Assembly (NCBI GenBank): GCA_963545565.1
Contig: CAUUJV010000010.1
Span: 1-60,422 of the forward strand
From: CAUUJV01 sp963545565
GTDB lineage: Bacteria > Actinomycetota > Actinomycetes > Actinomycetales > Bifidobacteriaceae
Direction: 5' to 3'
DNA: 60,422 nucleotides
Shown here: one piece after another, positions 42,708-51,831 of the stretch
How the letters are laid out: each line of letters opens with the position of its first letter
Position numbering within the stretch: the first letter of the stretch is position 1
Program-made: the position numbers and the translations under genes
Notes under the pieces: generated by a model
What the model was told of the DNA's origin: nothing
The model's database searches: none
The model's input: the letters and a program-made list of their open reading frames with translations, nothing else

Positions 42708-43580
42708 ATGACTAATACTCAAGCAAAAGCAGTAAAAGCTGACACTTTCCATAAGTCCAAGAAAGTCCCCTGGGGTAATCCGATTGTATACTTCTTTGCT
42801 CTTATTCTTATCGCAGTATGTATTCTTCCAGTATTGTATATCGTTCTCGGAGGCTTCCGAACAAATTCTCAGATAACTACGGATCCATCCGGTCTCCCCA
42901 CAACATGGGAAATCGGTAACTATGTTCAGGTATTTACCTCTGGAATATTCTGGCGAGAGATGGGTAACTCTCTATTCGTTGCACTATGCGTAATGGCTGG
43001 AACGGTCGTGCTTGGATTGATGGTGAGTTATGTCATTGCTCGCTATCCATTCCGGTTCAATGGTGCGATGTATTCGCTGTTTGCAGCAGGTTTGATGTTC
43101 CCGCTCACTGTGGCAATCACACCTTTGTATTTGTTGCTTCGTGATATGAACCTTACTGACTCGCTGTTGGGGCTTGTACTTCCAGAGATTGCGTTTGCTC
43201 TCCCTCAAACTATTATTATCCTTGTTCCATTTTTGCAGGCGATCCCTAAGGAATTGGAAGAAGCTGCATTACTGGATGGATGCTCCAGGCTTGGTTTCTT
43301 CTTCCGAATGGTGATTAAGCTTGCTATGCCAGGCGTGGCAACTACTGGAATTCTGGCATTTGTGAACAGCTGGAATAACTATATGCTTCCATTATTTATG
43401 CTGAATTCAGAAGAGAAATACACAGTTCCGTTGGGTGTACAAATGTTTAGTTCACAATATTCTGTGGATACCGCAAGAGTATTAGCATTTACATCTTTGT
43501 CTATGATTCCAGCGATCTTGTGCTTCAGTATTTTCCAGAAACAGATTGTTGGTGGTCTCACAGGGGCTGTTAAAGGCTAA
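42708..43580 (+). CDS. ABC sugar permease, second subunit
   Basis: MalG-like partner with six helices. The EAA loop EELEEAALLDGCSRLGFF is seen as KELEEAALLDGCSRLGFF (about 190-207). The C-terminal FQKQIVGGLTGAVKG is the typical end of this family. ATG 42708 gives 290 residues; a TTG directly at the previous stop (42687) is possible. Followed 60 bases later by the beta-xylosidase. Confidence 0.92.
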   Translation: MTNTQAKAVKADTFHKSKKVPWGNPIVYFFALILIAVCILPVLYIVLGGFRTNSQITTDPSGLPTTWEIGNYVQVFTSGIFWREMGNSLFVALCVMAGTVVLGLMVSYVIARYPFRFNGAMYSLFAAGLMFPLTVAITPLYLLLRDMNLTDSLLGLVLPEIAFALPQTIIILVPFLQAIPKELEEAALLDGCSRLGFFFRMVIKLAMPGVATTGILAFVNSWNNYMLPLFMLNSEEKYTVPLGVQMFSSQYSVDTARVLAFTSLSMIPAILCFSIFQKQIVGGLTGAVKG

Positions 43581-43640
43581 AACCTCAAAAGCAAAAGCAT
43601 AGCAGTGACGCACAAAGATGTGCAGCATAAAGGAGTAAAA

Positions 43641-45275
43641 ATGCAGATTTCTAATCCCGTATTAAGAGGATTTAATCCTGATCCATCCATAATTCGTGTC
43701 GGAGAAAAGTATTACATTGCTAACTCAACATTTGAGTGGTTCCCCGGTGTGAGACTACATGAATCTACGGATCTCGTTCATTGGAAATTACTACCAAGCC
43801 CATTAAATACTTCGGAGCTCATTGATATGAGAGGCAATCCGTCTTCTGGTGGTGTTTGGGCTCCAGATCTAACTTATGCGGATGGGAAATTCTGGTTGAT
43901 ATTTTCCGACGTAAAGATGGTCAATGGTACTTTTAAAGACGTAAGTAACTACGTGACAACAGCAACTGAAATAACAGGTCCTTGGAGTTCTCCAATAAAA
44001 CTTAATGGCGTAGGATTCGATGCAAGTCTTTTCCATGACAGTGATGGACGGAAATATCTCGTTCAGCAAACATGGGATCATCGCGAATATCACCATCATT
44101 TTAGGGGAATCACCTTAACTGAACTCGACGTTCCAACAATGAAGATGCTTCCTAAAACAGCTAGGACGATTTGGGATGGGGACGATGTTGGACTTGTGGA
44201 AGGCCCTCATCTTTATAAGATCAATGGATATTATTATTTGTTTGCTGCTGAAGGTGGAACTGCATTTGAACATCAAGAAGTTGTAGCGCGTTCAAAAGTG
44301 CTTGAAGAACGTTCCTTTGAAGGCTCTCCGATTAACCCATTAATCAGTAATTACACTGCTCCGCGGAATTATCTTCAGAAGCAGGGCCATGGCGGACTTG
44401 TTTCAACGCAAAGAGGAGAGTGGTACTACGCCTCGCTGTGCGCTCGGCCGTGGCGGCACAAGTGGGAAACGCTAACGAATCCACGGGGATGGTCAACACT
44501 AGGGCGTGAAACGTCTATACAGAAAATTGAGTGGACTGAGGATGGGTGGCCGTATGTTGTAGGAGGAGTCAATGGCACCCAGTACGTTGATGCTCCACAA
44601 GATGCCATTGAAATGAAATCTGATGAGCATGGATCTCAGCATGATGATTTTACTGATGGTAATTTGGGGCAGGACTGGAATACCCTGCGAGTACCATTTG
44701 ATTCGTCCATGGGATATCTCAATGAGCGTGGTTTACATTTGATAGGGCAAGGTTCTCTCGCTAATACCTTTGAACTATCGCTCGTTGCACGTCGTTGGCA
44801 AGCGTTCAACTTTAATGCAGAAACCTGCGTGGAGTTTAATCCAACGACATATCAAGCAATGGCTGGACTGACGAATTACTACAATGATGCGAACTGGTCG
44901 TGGATTTTTGTAACGTATGACGATGAGCGGGAGACTCGCACTATTGAGATTGGTGAGAGTAATTGTGGAAATTATGTTTCAATGCTTAAAGATAACGCGA
45001 TTGCTATTCCTGCCGATATCGAGAAAGTATGGTTGCGCACTAAAGTTCGTACAAGCTGCTATTCCTATGAATATTCGTTTGATGGGAAGAAATGGATAGA
45101 GATTCCAATTGAGCTGGATGCCAAAGTTCTTTCTGATGACTATGTTCTTCAAACCTATGAAGGTTTCTTTACCGGTGCTTTTGTTGGTTTAGCAGCAGTC
45201 GACTATTCAGGATATGGCGAAGAAGCCACGTTCGATTACTTTGATTATTCTGAATTATCCACTGATCAGCTTTGA
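43641..45275 (+). CDS. Beta-xylosidase, glycoside hydrolase family 43
   Basis: Releases xylose from xylo-oligosaccharides. The N-terminus NPVLRGFNPDPSIIRVG carries the catalytic base Asp, followed by YYIANSTFEWFPGV; the acid Glu is in VEGPHLYKING (about 192), with the pKa-modulating Asp in DASLFHDSDGR (about 127). The C-terminal half (about 330-540) is the beta-sandwich domain usual in GH43 subfamily 11. Length 544 fits that subfamily. No signal peptide, so it is cytoplasmic and acts on imported oligosaccharides. The ATG at 43641 has AAAGGAG upstream. Last gene of the operon. Confidence 0.94.
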   Translation: MQISNPVLRGFNPDPSIIRVGEKYYIANSTFEWFPGVRLHESTDLVHWKLLPSPLNTSELIDMRGNPSSGGVWAPDLTYADGKFWLIFSDVKMVNGTFKDVSNYVTTATEITGPWSSPIKLNGVGFDASLFHDSDGRKYLVQQTWDHREYHHHFRGITLTELDVPTMKMLPKTARTIWDGDDVGLVEGPHLYKINGYYYLFAAEGGTAFEHQEVVARSKVLEERSFEGSPINPLISNYTAPRNYLQKQGHGGLVSTQRGEWYYASLCARPWRHKWETLTNPRGWSTLGRETSIQKIEWTEDGWPYVVGGVNGTQYVDAPQDAIEMKSDEHGSQHDDFTDGNLGQDWNTLRVPFDSSMGYLNERGLHLIGQGSLANTFELSLVARRWQAFNFNAETCVEFNPTTYQAMAGLTNYYNDANWSWIFVTYDDERETRTIEIGESNCGNYVSMLKDNAIAIPADIEKVWLRTKVRTSCYSYEYSFDGKKWIEIPIELDAKVLSDDYVLQTYEGFFTGAFVGLAAVDYSGYGEEATFDYFDYSELSTDQL

Positions 45276-45300
45276 TAGAAAATAGAAGAAGTGGATCTTT

Positions 45301-45340
45301 GCCGATTATGTGCTCGGTTGTGCGCATAATCGGCTTTTTA
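45301..45340 (+). terminator. Terminator after the xylosidase gene
   Basis: GCCGATTATG / CATAATCGGC stem followed by TTTTT. Confidence 0.93.
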
Positions 45341-45374
45341 GTTGTATTTGATAGCTGCTACTCGAGGAGTCGTA

Positions 45375-46142
45375 ATGAGCGCATTTGAGATTTTTTCTTC
45401 AGAATTTTTAGGAACTGCATTGATGATTTGTGTTGCAACAATGGTATGTGGTGCAGGGTCTCTTCGTGGTTCTAAAGCAAAAGCCGCTGGCTGGGTGTTT
45501 ACTTCCTTAGGCTGGGGGTTGGCAGTTTACGTTGGTGTATATGGAGCGTGGAAGACCGGTGGGCATCTGAATCCCTCCGTTACTATGGCAAAAGTATTTG
45601 CTCACGCGTTCGACCCAACTGTAACTCTGAACTCTGCAGCACTTTCTAAAGGTGGAATTCCAGTAACCTTTGGAAATGTCATGCTTTATTTAGCAGGACA
45701 ATTTACTGGCGCATTCTCAGGTGCTCTTGTTGGATATCTTGCTCTTAAAGATCAATATGATCAAGATCTTGAGCCGGAGATCAAACTTTCAACCTTTTGT
45801 ACAGTTCCGGCAATACGTCACTATTCGCAGAATTTACTCGGCGAGATTATTTGTACGACTGTTCTTATCCTGTGGATCACTACTCAAGGTGGCACGATGA
45901 CGCAAGTGGGTCCGCTCGCAAGTGCACTCGTTATCACTGTCTTGGTCATGGCAATGGGGCCCATCACCGGTGCTGCAATGAATCCTGCCCGTGATTTGAT
46001 GCCTCGCCTTGTGCATCAACTTGCGCCGATCAAAGGTAAAGGAAGCTCTGATTGGAGTTATGCATGGGTACCAACTGTTGGTCCAATTATTGGTGCTGCA
46101 GTGGGTGTGCTTGTTGCATTCGTGCTTGGAATGGCAGCTTAG
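45375..46142 (+). CDS. Aquaporin/glycerol facilitator family channel
   Basis: MIP channel for water or small uncharged solutes. Six membrane helices with two half-helix motifs: GGHLNPSVTMAK (about residue 63, NPS instead of NPA) and GAAMNPARDLMPR (about 208). The Asp after NPAR is the glyceroporin-type residue. Length 255 is normal. ATG 45375 with GAGGAG upstream; it lies past the xylosidase terminator, so it is probably a separate unit. It converges with dinB, only 14 bases apart. Confidence 0.93.
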   Translation: MSAFEIFSSEFLGTALMICVATMVCGAGSLRGSKAKAAGWVFTSLGWGLAVYVGVYGAWKTGGHLNPSVTMAKVFAHAFDPTVTLNSAALSKGGIPVTFGNVMLYLAGQFTGAFSGALVGYLALKDQYDQDLEPEIKLSTFCTVPAIRHYSQNLLGEIICTTVLILWITTQGGTMTQVGPLASALVITVLVMAMGPITGAAMNPARDLMPRLVHQLAPIKGKGSSDWSYAWVPTVGPIIGAAVGVLVAFVLGMAA

Positions 46143-46156
46143 ACGCTCGAATAGTC

Positions 46157-47476
46157 TCAGATCCCAAAACTTACTGAGTTTTTGCCAAATTTTTTGCGAA
46201 CACTATCGAGTGCTTTCTCAGCTTTTTGCGATGACCGATTCTTTGAATTCTTTGCAGAATCCTTTAAACTCAAATTTCTTGACATCGCAGGATCTTCACT
46301 TTCTAAATAGGTATCAAACTCTTCAAAATCATCGAAGCTGAGCTGATAAACGGTTTGCGAAGTGACTTGCAGGTTAGATACGGTCACTCCTGCAAGACGA
46401 ATCAGTTGGGGCAGAGAAGTATATTCGTCAAAAGAAGAGTCTAAATGCAGGATTTCCTTAAATAATTGCAGTGCACAGGGGCGCATGATCGTGGCAGTAT
46501 TGAACGGGTGATCAAGAGTCAAGGCTTTACTTGCGTATCGTAAATCGGAATAACGCACTTTCACGCTGATCGTGCGTGCAGTGAGGTCACGCTTACGCAA
46601 AGTGGATGCAACTTCATCGCAGCTTTGAAATAGTAGCGCTTTAACAACGGCAAAATCGGTTGTGTCTTCACGAAGTGTCCTCTCCGTTCCAATCGATTTT
46701 TCTGGAGCATCGACAACGACTTCACGATCATCAAGTCCGCGAGATGCCAAGAAAAGTGAATGAGCATGAACGCTGGATTTTATGGCTTGAGCTATTGAAG
46801 ACTCATCAAGCTGGGCTAGCTGTTTAACGGTTGTGATTCCCCACTTCTCGAGCGATTTCGCAGTGGCTGGACCAACACCAGGAATTGAACGAACATTCAT
46901 CATTTGAATAAATTCAGCTTGGCGGGTTTGAGAAACCATCAGCATCCCGTCAGGTTTCGCGTTTGTTGAGGCGAGCTTAGCAATGAGCTTATTTGAAGCA
47001 ATCCCAACAGAACATGTCACACCGATTCGTTGAGAAACTTCAGATCGAATCCACTGGGCGATATTGCGAGGATCATGCCACTGCAGCAGTGCCCCAGACA
47101 CATCCATGTATCCCTCATCCACAGACGCCTTCTCGATCCTGTCAGTAATTTCGCGGAAAATCGCACAAACCCGGGCGCTCATATTGCGGTAGTACGGCAT
47201 ATCTACGGGAAGAAAAATTCCACGAGGGCATAAACGGCGGGCAGTGGCTGTGGGCATCGCAGAGTTAATGCCGTAAGCTCGCGCCTCATAGCTGGCAGTT
47301 GAAACAACAGAACGAGCACCAGTGCCGATAATTACCGGTTTGCCGCGAAGCTCAGGATGTCGGGCGATTTCACATGACGCATAGAAAGCGTCCATATCAA
47401 TATGCAAAATGGTGCACCCAGTAAAATCGTCTCCCCAGTCACGGTTGACTGCGGTGTTTCGGGGTGCTGTGCTCAT
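46157..47476 (-). CDS. dinB: DNA polymerase IV (Y family)
   Basis: Error-prone translesion polymerase. The catalytic palm shows ILHIDMDAFYASCE (about residue 26) and SVDEGYMDVSG (about 120); the helix-hairpin-helix MMNVRSIPGVGPATAKSL (about 188-205) and the little-finger domain (about 245-355) follow. The last 75 residues hold a probable clamp-binding/disordered tail rich in Ser and Lys, making it 439 residues against about 350 in E. coli. Single gene, divergent from a small membrane protein. Confidence 0.95.
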   Translation of the reverse strand: MSTAPRNTAVNRDWGDDFTGCTILHIDMDAFYASCEIARHPELRGKPVIIGTGARSVVSTASYEARAYGINSAMPTATARRLCPRGIFLPVDMPYYRNMSARVCAIFREITDRIEKASVDEGYMDVSGALLQWHDPRNIAQWIRSEVSQRIGVTCSVGIASNKLIAKLASTNAKPDGMLMVSQTRQAEFIQMMNVRSIPGVGPATAKSLEKWGITTVKQLAQLDESSIAQAIKSSVHAHSLFLASRGLDDREVVVDAPEKSIGTERTLREDTTDFAVVKALLFQSCDEVASTLRKRDLTARTISVKVRYSDLRYASKALTLDHPFNTATIMRPCALQLFKEILHLDSSFDEYTSLPQLIRLAGVTVSNLQVTSQTVYQLSFDDFEEFDTYLESEDPAMSRNLSLKDSAKNSKNRSSQKAEKALDSVRKKFGKNSVSFGI

Positions 47477-47529
47477 GTGGTCAATCTTATATCGTTTTAG
47501 GCAAAAGAAATGCGACGGACTCCAGTCCG

Positions 47530-47829
47530 ATTGATACGTTGAATGCTGCTCTGATCATTGGCTTTATTCTCCATTCGATCTCTCTGCTGGTTCCGGTCGT
47601 CTACTGGGTATTCGTGCCAAAATCGTCTGTAACATGGGCTCATGCATCATGGGGACCATGGGTGCTCATCGGAATTATGATCGTTGTGGCGATTTTTATG
47701 TCTTACTTCAGAAGTATAGAACCTACGCGCGGAAGCTTATTTAGTTGCGGAGGTTTGTTTAGTTTACGACCTTGTCTAGTTCATGACTTCGTTTGGTTTA
47801 CGACGCGCACAAAAACAGAACTTGCTTGA
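47530..47829 (+). CDS. Small two-TM protein, DUF2530-like
   Basis: The well-formed part reads IDTLNAALIIGFILHSISLL, VPVVYWVF, an aromatic loop (TWAHASWGPWVLIG) and IMIVVAIFMSYF: two membrane helices with a Trp-rich loop, the layout of actinobacterial DUF2530 proteins. The open frame extends from 47464 to 47829, but the beginning overlaps the divergent dinB start and no clear start codon with a ribosome binding site was found, so the left boundary is approximate. The last 40 residues are less protein-like. Function unknown. Confidence 0.45.
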   Translation: MDTLNAALIIGFILHSISLLVPVVYWVFVPKSSVTWAHASWGPWVLIGIMIVVAIFMSYFRSIEPTRGSLFSCGGLFSLRPCLVHDFVWFTTRTKTELA

Positions 47830-47870
47830 ATTAGCAAATCATCATAAACTGAACAAGTTGCTATGCAACT

Positions 47871-47957
47871 GGAGCTGTGCCTGAGTGGCCGAAAGGGGCA
47901 CCCTGCTAAGGTGTTAACTGCGTAAGCGGTTCGAGAGTTCGAATCTCTCCGGCTCCG
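47871..47957 (+). tRNA. tRNA-Ser (anticodon GCU)
   Basis: Acceptor GGAGCTG / CGGCTCC (one T-G pair), anticodon loop CCTGCTAAG with anticodon GCT, long variable arm (class II) and T-arm GAGAGTTCGAATCTCTC. Confidence 0.96.
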
Positions 47958-47966
47958 CTCATACAA

Positions 47967-47999
47967 AAGACCTCCAATTTTTGGAGGTCTTCCTTGTTT
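47967..47999 (+). terminator. Terminator after tRNA-Ser
   Basis: AAGACCTCCAA / TTGGAGGTCTT stem with a TTT loop and following CCTTGTTTTT. Confidence 0.9.
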
Positions 48000-48000
48000 T

Positions 48001-48384
48001 TCTAATGCTTGTTTAATGTTTAAGAAGTGCTTGGCACCTCAGTTTTTTGGGTTATTGGCCGTGTCGTGTGTCTGGGACTGACCGATGACCCCAAAATTCC
48101 AAGAAAAATTGGAAAATAGAAATAAAAAGAATATTAGAAGCGAATGGTTTAAATTGAGTCTGTATCTGTACCGTGTAAGTGTTGACAGAACCTCATAAAA
48201 TTGAATTATCAGGAAGACAAAAAGGCTAAATTGAAAATGTCTAAAATGGTGAACAAATTGTTCACGTGAGTTAAACACAATATACCAGATATTATTTTCT
48301 TTGGAGTCGGCATTGTCTGGTATCCGTTAATGAGGGTTCTAGGCAAGAGTATCCACGTATTTCACCACCGTACTTTTCGCCATC
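48001..48384. other. Intergenic region with operator-like palindrome
   Basis: No gene is supported. It holds the perfect palindrome GTGAACAAATTGTTCAC (48249-48265) and an inverted repeat ATACCAGA / TCTGGTAT (48283 and 48314). A TTGACA at 48182 lacks a good -10 at the right spacing. Confidence 0.6.
48249..48265. promoter_or_regulatory. 17-bp perfect palindrome, operator-like
   Basis: GTGAACAA and TTGTTCAC flank a single A. It lies 120 bases before the small membrane-protein gene at 48385, in position to bind a regulator that is not identified. Confidence 0.55.
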
Positions 48385-48747
48385 ATGTGGTTTACGATAT
48401 TACCCTACACAGCTTGGGCGGGCGGCGTCGTATCGGTATTGTTTCCTAATGATTGCCGTGATGCAGTCATTATGATTGCAGGGATCATATGGTTGATCCT
48501 TATAGTTGTGGGAGTGGTAGGCACAGAGTCAAACGGGTCCCATCTGTTTGTTTTTTCGATTGTAGTGGTATTCATCATTGGGACTATTCAACGGGAATGG
48601 TGGCAAGCGCTAGGTTTAATAATGGGTGCATTTGCTATCTTCTTCGATCTGGATAAACTCAACTTGGTAACTACGCGTATATTCAAGCGCCCTTTATACC
48701 TACCTGATGCTCCCGAGAAAACGGATGCGGATATAACTGAGAAATAA
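48385..48747 (+). CDS. Orphan small membrane protein
   Basis: The 120-residue product has four hydrophobic segments (about residues 3-20, 27-47, 52-68, 74-92), ending with a charged tail (PDAPEKTDADITEK). No recognised family and no strong ribosome binding site before the ATG (CGCCATC only). Its isolation between two gene-poor stretches and lack of recognised relatives suggest an accessory or horizontally acquired gene; bacteriocin-immunity proteins have a similar shape, but that is only a thought. Confidence 0.55.
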   Translation: MWFTILPYTAWAGGVVSVLFPNDCRDAVIMIAGIIWLILIVVGVVGTESNGSHLFVFSIVVVFIIGTIQREWWQALGLIMGAFAIFFDLDKLNLVTTRIFKRPLYLPDAPEKTDADITEK

Positions 48748-49165
48748 CAAAAGTGGTGATCAATCCCGTTGCAGGGGAGTAACCACCACGATGTTGACGA
48801 AGAGCGTTGGAGATTCTTACGATAATGCTCCTTCCAAGAATGTGAACGCTCGTGCAAGAATGGGCTAATCCGTACATGCATCAGAAAAATAAAAAGTCAA
48901 GACGGAAACCTAGAGAACAAAACTGGCACGCTTTAAATTTCAATTTATTTATATTGAAATAGCTTTCACTCACCACAATGTCTCTAATAATTCTGATCCA
49001 CAGTGTGTGAACAGTGGTGTTTTGAGACACTCGTAAAAAACCGATCGATCTGTTCAACTGTTCAACCAAAGTGTTCGGGAAAATGACAGTGTTTGAGAAG
49101 CGCCTTTTTCTCACTCTTACTTTATTTTTACTTCACTTTTTGCCTGCAACCGTATAGTCCCAGAA
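48748..49165. other. Gene-poor region before the FtsX-type permease
   Basis: About 420 bases without a supported gene. A stem built from GTGGT (48754) and ACCAC, with inner CCC/GGG pairing, spans 48753-48790. Minus-strand frames here have no family resemblance. Confidence 0.45.
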
Positions 49166-51817
49166 TCACAGTTGTGCGAGTGCCTGGACCGGCGGGGTAT
49201 TAGCAGCTCGCCGCGCAGGAATCACGCTTGCCAGTAATGCTGCTGCTATTGAAACAATCAATATAACGGCATACAAACTCCAGTCCGGGCTAAATATCAC
49301 TGGTATAGATGTTTTCAAAACCACAGTGCATCCAAGCCATGCACATAGTGTTCCCCACACAATTGCACTAATTGCAGCGCCCACGGCTATAATGCTCGCT
49401 TCAATAGCGAGTGAGGCTCTCAACTGCCCGCGAGTCATTCCTACAGCCCGCAGTGTTGCAGACTCTCGCGTCCGCTCAATAACAGACAATGACAGCGTAT
49501 TCATCACTCCAACAAGGGCTACGAGCACGGCGACTCCTAGGAGGGCCATAAGAACAATCATCATTATGTTCACTTGTTTTTCCCATGTTGATCTGCTTGC
49601 AACCGGTCCTGTGATCCACGTATTTTCGTACGAATTCAGAAGAGTGGACATACGACCAACAAATTCAGACCCGTTGGTGGTGTCTCTTACCCGCATCCAC
49701 AGTTCATCAGATTTTTGCAGTGTTTTCAAAGTTTGCGCAGATAAGGCATCTTGCGACATCATGATGAAACCACCTGAGGTAGCGCCTTTGAAATAGCCTT
49801 TCATAACACTTACAGAAACTGGAGACGTGAGATCGTTTCCTTGATCTGACTGCGCTGTGTAGAAACTGAGCTTTGCAGTTGTCTCTGCAGAATTGCTGAC
49901 GTCAAAACCTGTAAAGTTGTTCGAAGTGATCGCCTTGCCGTTCTTCAGAGCTGTCACATCGATCGGTGCTCGAACTACGGAACTAATAGCATCTGGATCA
50001 ACCAGCACAACTCTAATATCCTTTTGCACAGTTCTACCAGACTTGGTGGTTGTTGACAAAGACGCCTGCACTTCCTGCACAAGGGTGTGGGCGCTTACAC
50101 TTTTATCTGAGGAAGCTTGTGAGACGAGGTCATCATTTACATTTGCTCCGCTGATAATTGCGTCTACGCTGTATTTCGAATCGAGGAGAGCTGCTGCGGA
50201 ATCTTTCACCACGTGCGCTCCAACACCTACTACTGTTACAAGAGTCACTCCAATAAAGAGTGCTGTCCCAGTTGCCGCCACACGTCTTGCATTCTTTGCG
50301 ATATTACCTGCTGCAATACGAGCGCTTGGACCAGTGTGAGAAACGATGTTGCCAATCATCGCCATCACACGTGAGAACCACACCGGAGAGCTGATAAGCA
50401 AAGCTACTGATCCTAACGCCGCGAATGCCATAGCGGAGAGGATAATAGTGGCGGATGAGTCATATGTTGTGGGGTCTGCAGCGATCCTTGCTGCCAGATC
50501 ATTGATTTCGTAAACGCACCACACGCTGCCTGCTATGGTTATGAGCATTAAAACTGCTGCGAAGATAATTCGAATCCTGTAAGACTTCTTTTCTTCGGCG
50601 TCTTCTGCAGGACGCATTGCTTCCACTGGAGAAACTCGTGTAGCGGCGCGGGCGGCTGGTATGGAAGAAAGTGTTGTGATCACTACGGCACTGGCGATAG
50701 GGATCATACTAGACGTCCAACCTGGAATGAAGTAGAGCTGAGCCGAGTCGCCTCCCAGGACAGATAATCCGGGAATAGTTACATGAGTAATACTTAATCC
50801 GCCGATGAGAGCGCATGCTATAAAAACTGCTAGAACAGACCACAATAGGGCTGTAGTGAAGGCTTCCAGCACGACAAGCCCATAAACTTGATCCTTCGTT
50901 GCTCCAATGGAACGTAGCAACGCATACTGCCGGCGGTGCTGTGCCACAAGAACTTGGAACGTGTTTGCCGTCACCAAGGCAGCAACGAATAAAGCTAAGC
51001 AGCCAAAGATGAGCGGGAATAAGGTATTGCCTGCAGAAATTTGCTTCATTCGGGTAGCTGCATATTGCTGCTTACTTGTGATCGTGTAATTTTTGCCAAG
51101 TAAAGCTGATATTTTCTCAACAGCAGCATTTTGCTGCTCTGCATTTCCAGTGATTTCTACGTACATGGAATAAGCTGCAGTGTTTTCGAATGTCAAATTA
51201 TTCGTTGCAGCCTCGGCACTGGAAAATAGAGCAAAATCCGCTGGGCGCATTACTATCACGCCTGATTCGGTGGCGTAAATATGCTGTGTATCTTCAACTA
51301 TTCCCGCAATTTTTGCTGACGAGGTGAAAATATCTGTTCCTTTGCTGACAACGGGTGCGTTGCTAAGAGTGATGGAATCACCCAGCTTCACGCCCAGAGT
51401 GGAGGCAACATTCTTACCAATGGCCACTTCATTTGCTGTATTTGGCCATTTACCCTGGGAAAGAGTTAGAGGCATGATCGAAGATGATGTGCCCATAGGA
51501 ATAGCTACAGGAGAAGCATTCTTTCCGTCAGCGTGGATCTGGACGTTCGAGCCCGTTTCGGCACGTACTGCCTTCACAGAATCCATCGAGGAGATTCCTG
51601 AGTAATGTAAAGAACCAATCGTTGATTTTGAATTGGCTGTAACAATGTAATTAGCGCTTGCGAAGGAAACGGCTACCTGATTTTCGAATGATCGTTCAAG
51701 AGAACTGGATAGAAGAAATGTGGCGCTGATAAACAGTGAACCGATAAGGATTGCAATGCCAGCGGGAACGAGTGAACGCACATTGCGTTTCATCATGGAA
51801 AAAGCGAGAGAGAACAT
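49166..51817 (-). CDS. FtsX-type ABC permease, MacB/large two-block type
   Basis: The 883-residue protein has one N-terminal helix (about 15-35), a large extracytoplasmic domain (about 45-255), three helices (about 262-385), a second pair around 410-470, another extracytoplasmic domain and three C-terminal helices (about 745-870) ending in ARRAANTPPVQALAQL. FtsX repeats are visible as ALLRSIGATKDQVYG and ATLRAVGMTRGQLRAS. GGAGGAAGTGTT precedes the ATG. The ATPase gene ends 14 bases upstream, so both form one ABC system, probably exporting a lipid, antimicrobial or peptide; the substrate is unknown. Confidence 0.92.
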   Translation of the reverse strand: MFSLAFSMMKRNVRSLVPAGIAILIGSLFISATFLLSSSLERSFENQVAVSFASANYIVTANSKSTIGSLHYSGISSMDSVKAVRAETGSNVQIHADGKNASPVAIPMGTSSSIMPLTLSQGKWPNTANEVAIGKNVASTLGVKLGDSITLSNAPVVSKGTDIFTSSAKIAGIVEDTQHIYATESGVIVMRPADFALFSSAEAATNNLTFENTAAYSMYVEITGNAEQQNAAVEKISALLGKNYTITSKQQYAATRMKQISAGNTLFPLIFGCLALFVAALVTANTFQVLVAQHRRQYALLRSIGATKDQVYGLVVLEAFTTALLWSVLAVFIACALIGGLSITHVTIPGLSVLGGDSAQLYFIPGWTSSMIPIASAVVITTLSSIPAARAATRVSPVEAMRPAEDAEEKKSYRIRIIFAAVLMLITIAGSVWCVYEINDLAARIAADPTTYDSSATIILSAMAFAALGSVALLISSPVWFSRVMAMIGNIVSHTGPSARIAAGNIAKNARRVAATGTALFIGVTLVTVVGVGAHVVKDSAAALLDSKYSVDAIISGANVNDDLVSQASSDKSVSAHTLVQEVQASLSTTTKSGRTVQKDIRVVLVDPDAISSVVRAPIDVTALKNGKAITSNNFTGFDVSNSAETTAKLSFYTAQSDQGNDLTSPVSVSVMKGYFKGATSGGFIMMSQDALSAQTLKTLQKSDELWMRVRDTTNGSEFVGRMSTLLNSYENTWITGPVASRSTWEKQVNIMMIVLMALLGVAVLVALVGVMNTLSLSVIERTRESATLRAVGMTRGQLRASLAIEASIIAVGAAISAIVWGTLCAWLGCTVVLKTSIPVIFSPDWSLYAVILIVSIAAALLASVIPARRAANTPPVQALAQL

Positions 51818-51831
51818 AACACTTCCTCCAA

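Noticed and set aside
46009..46341. 110-codon plus-strand frame over the aquaporin/dinB junction
   Set aside because: Out of frame with the channel gene and antisense to dinB; both overlapping genes are unambiguous.
48588..48881. Minus-strand frames opposite the orphan membrane protein
   Set aside because: They are antisense to the 48385-48747 gene with no family resemblance; an HRGGYSPATG stretch looked integrase-like at first, but nothing else fits.
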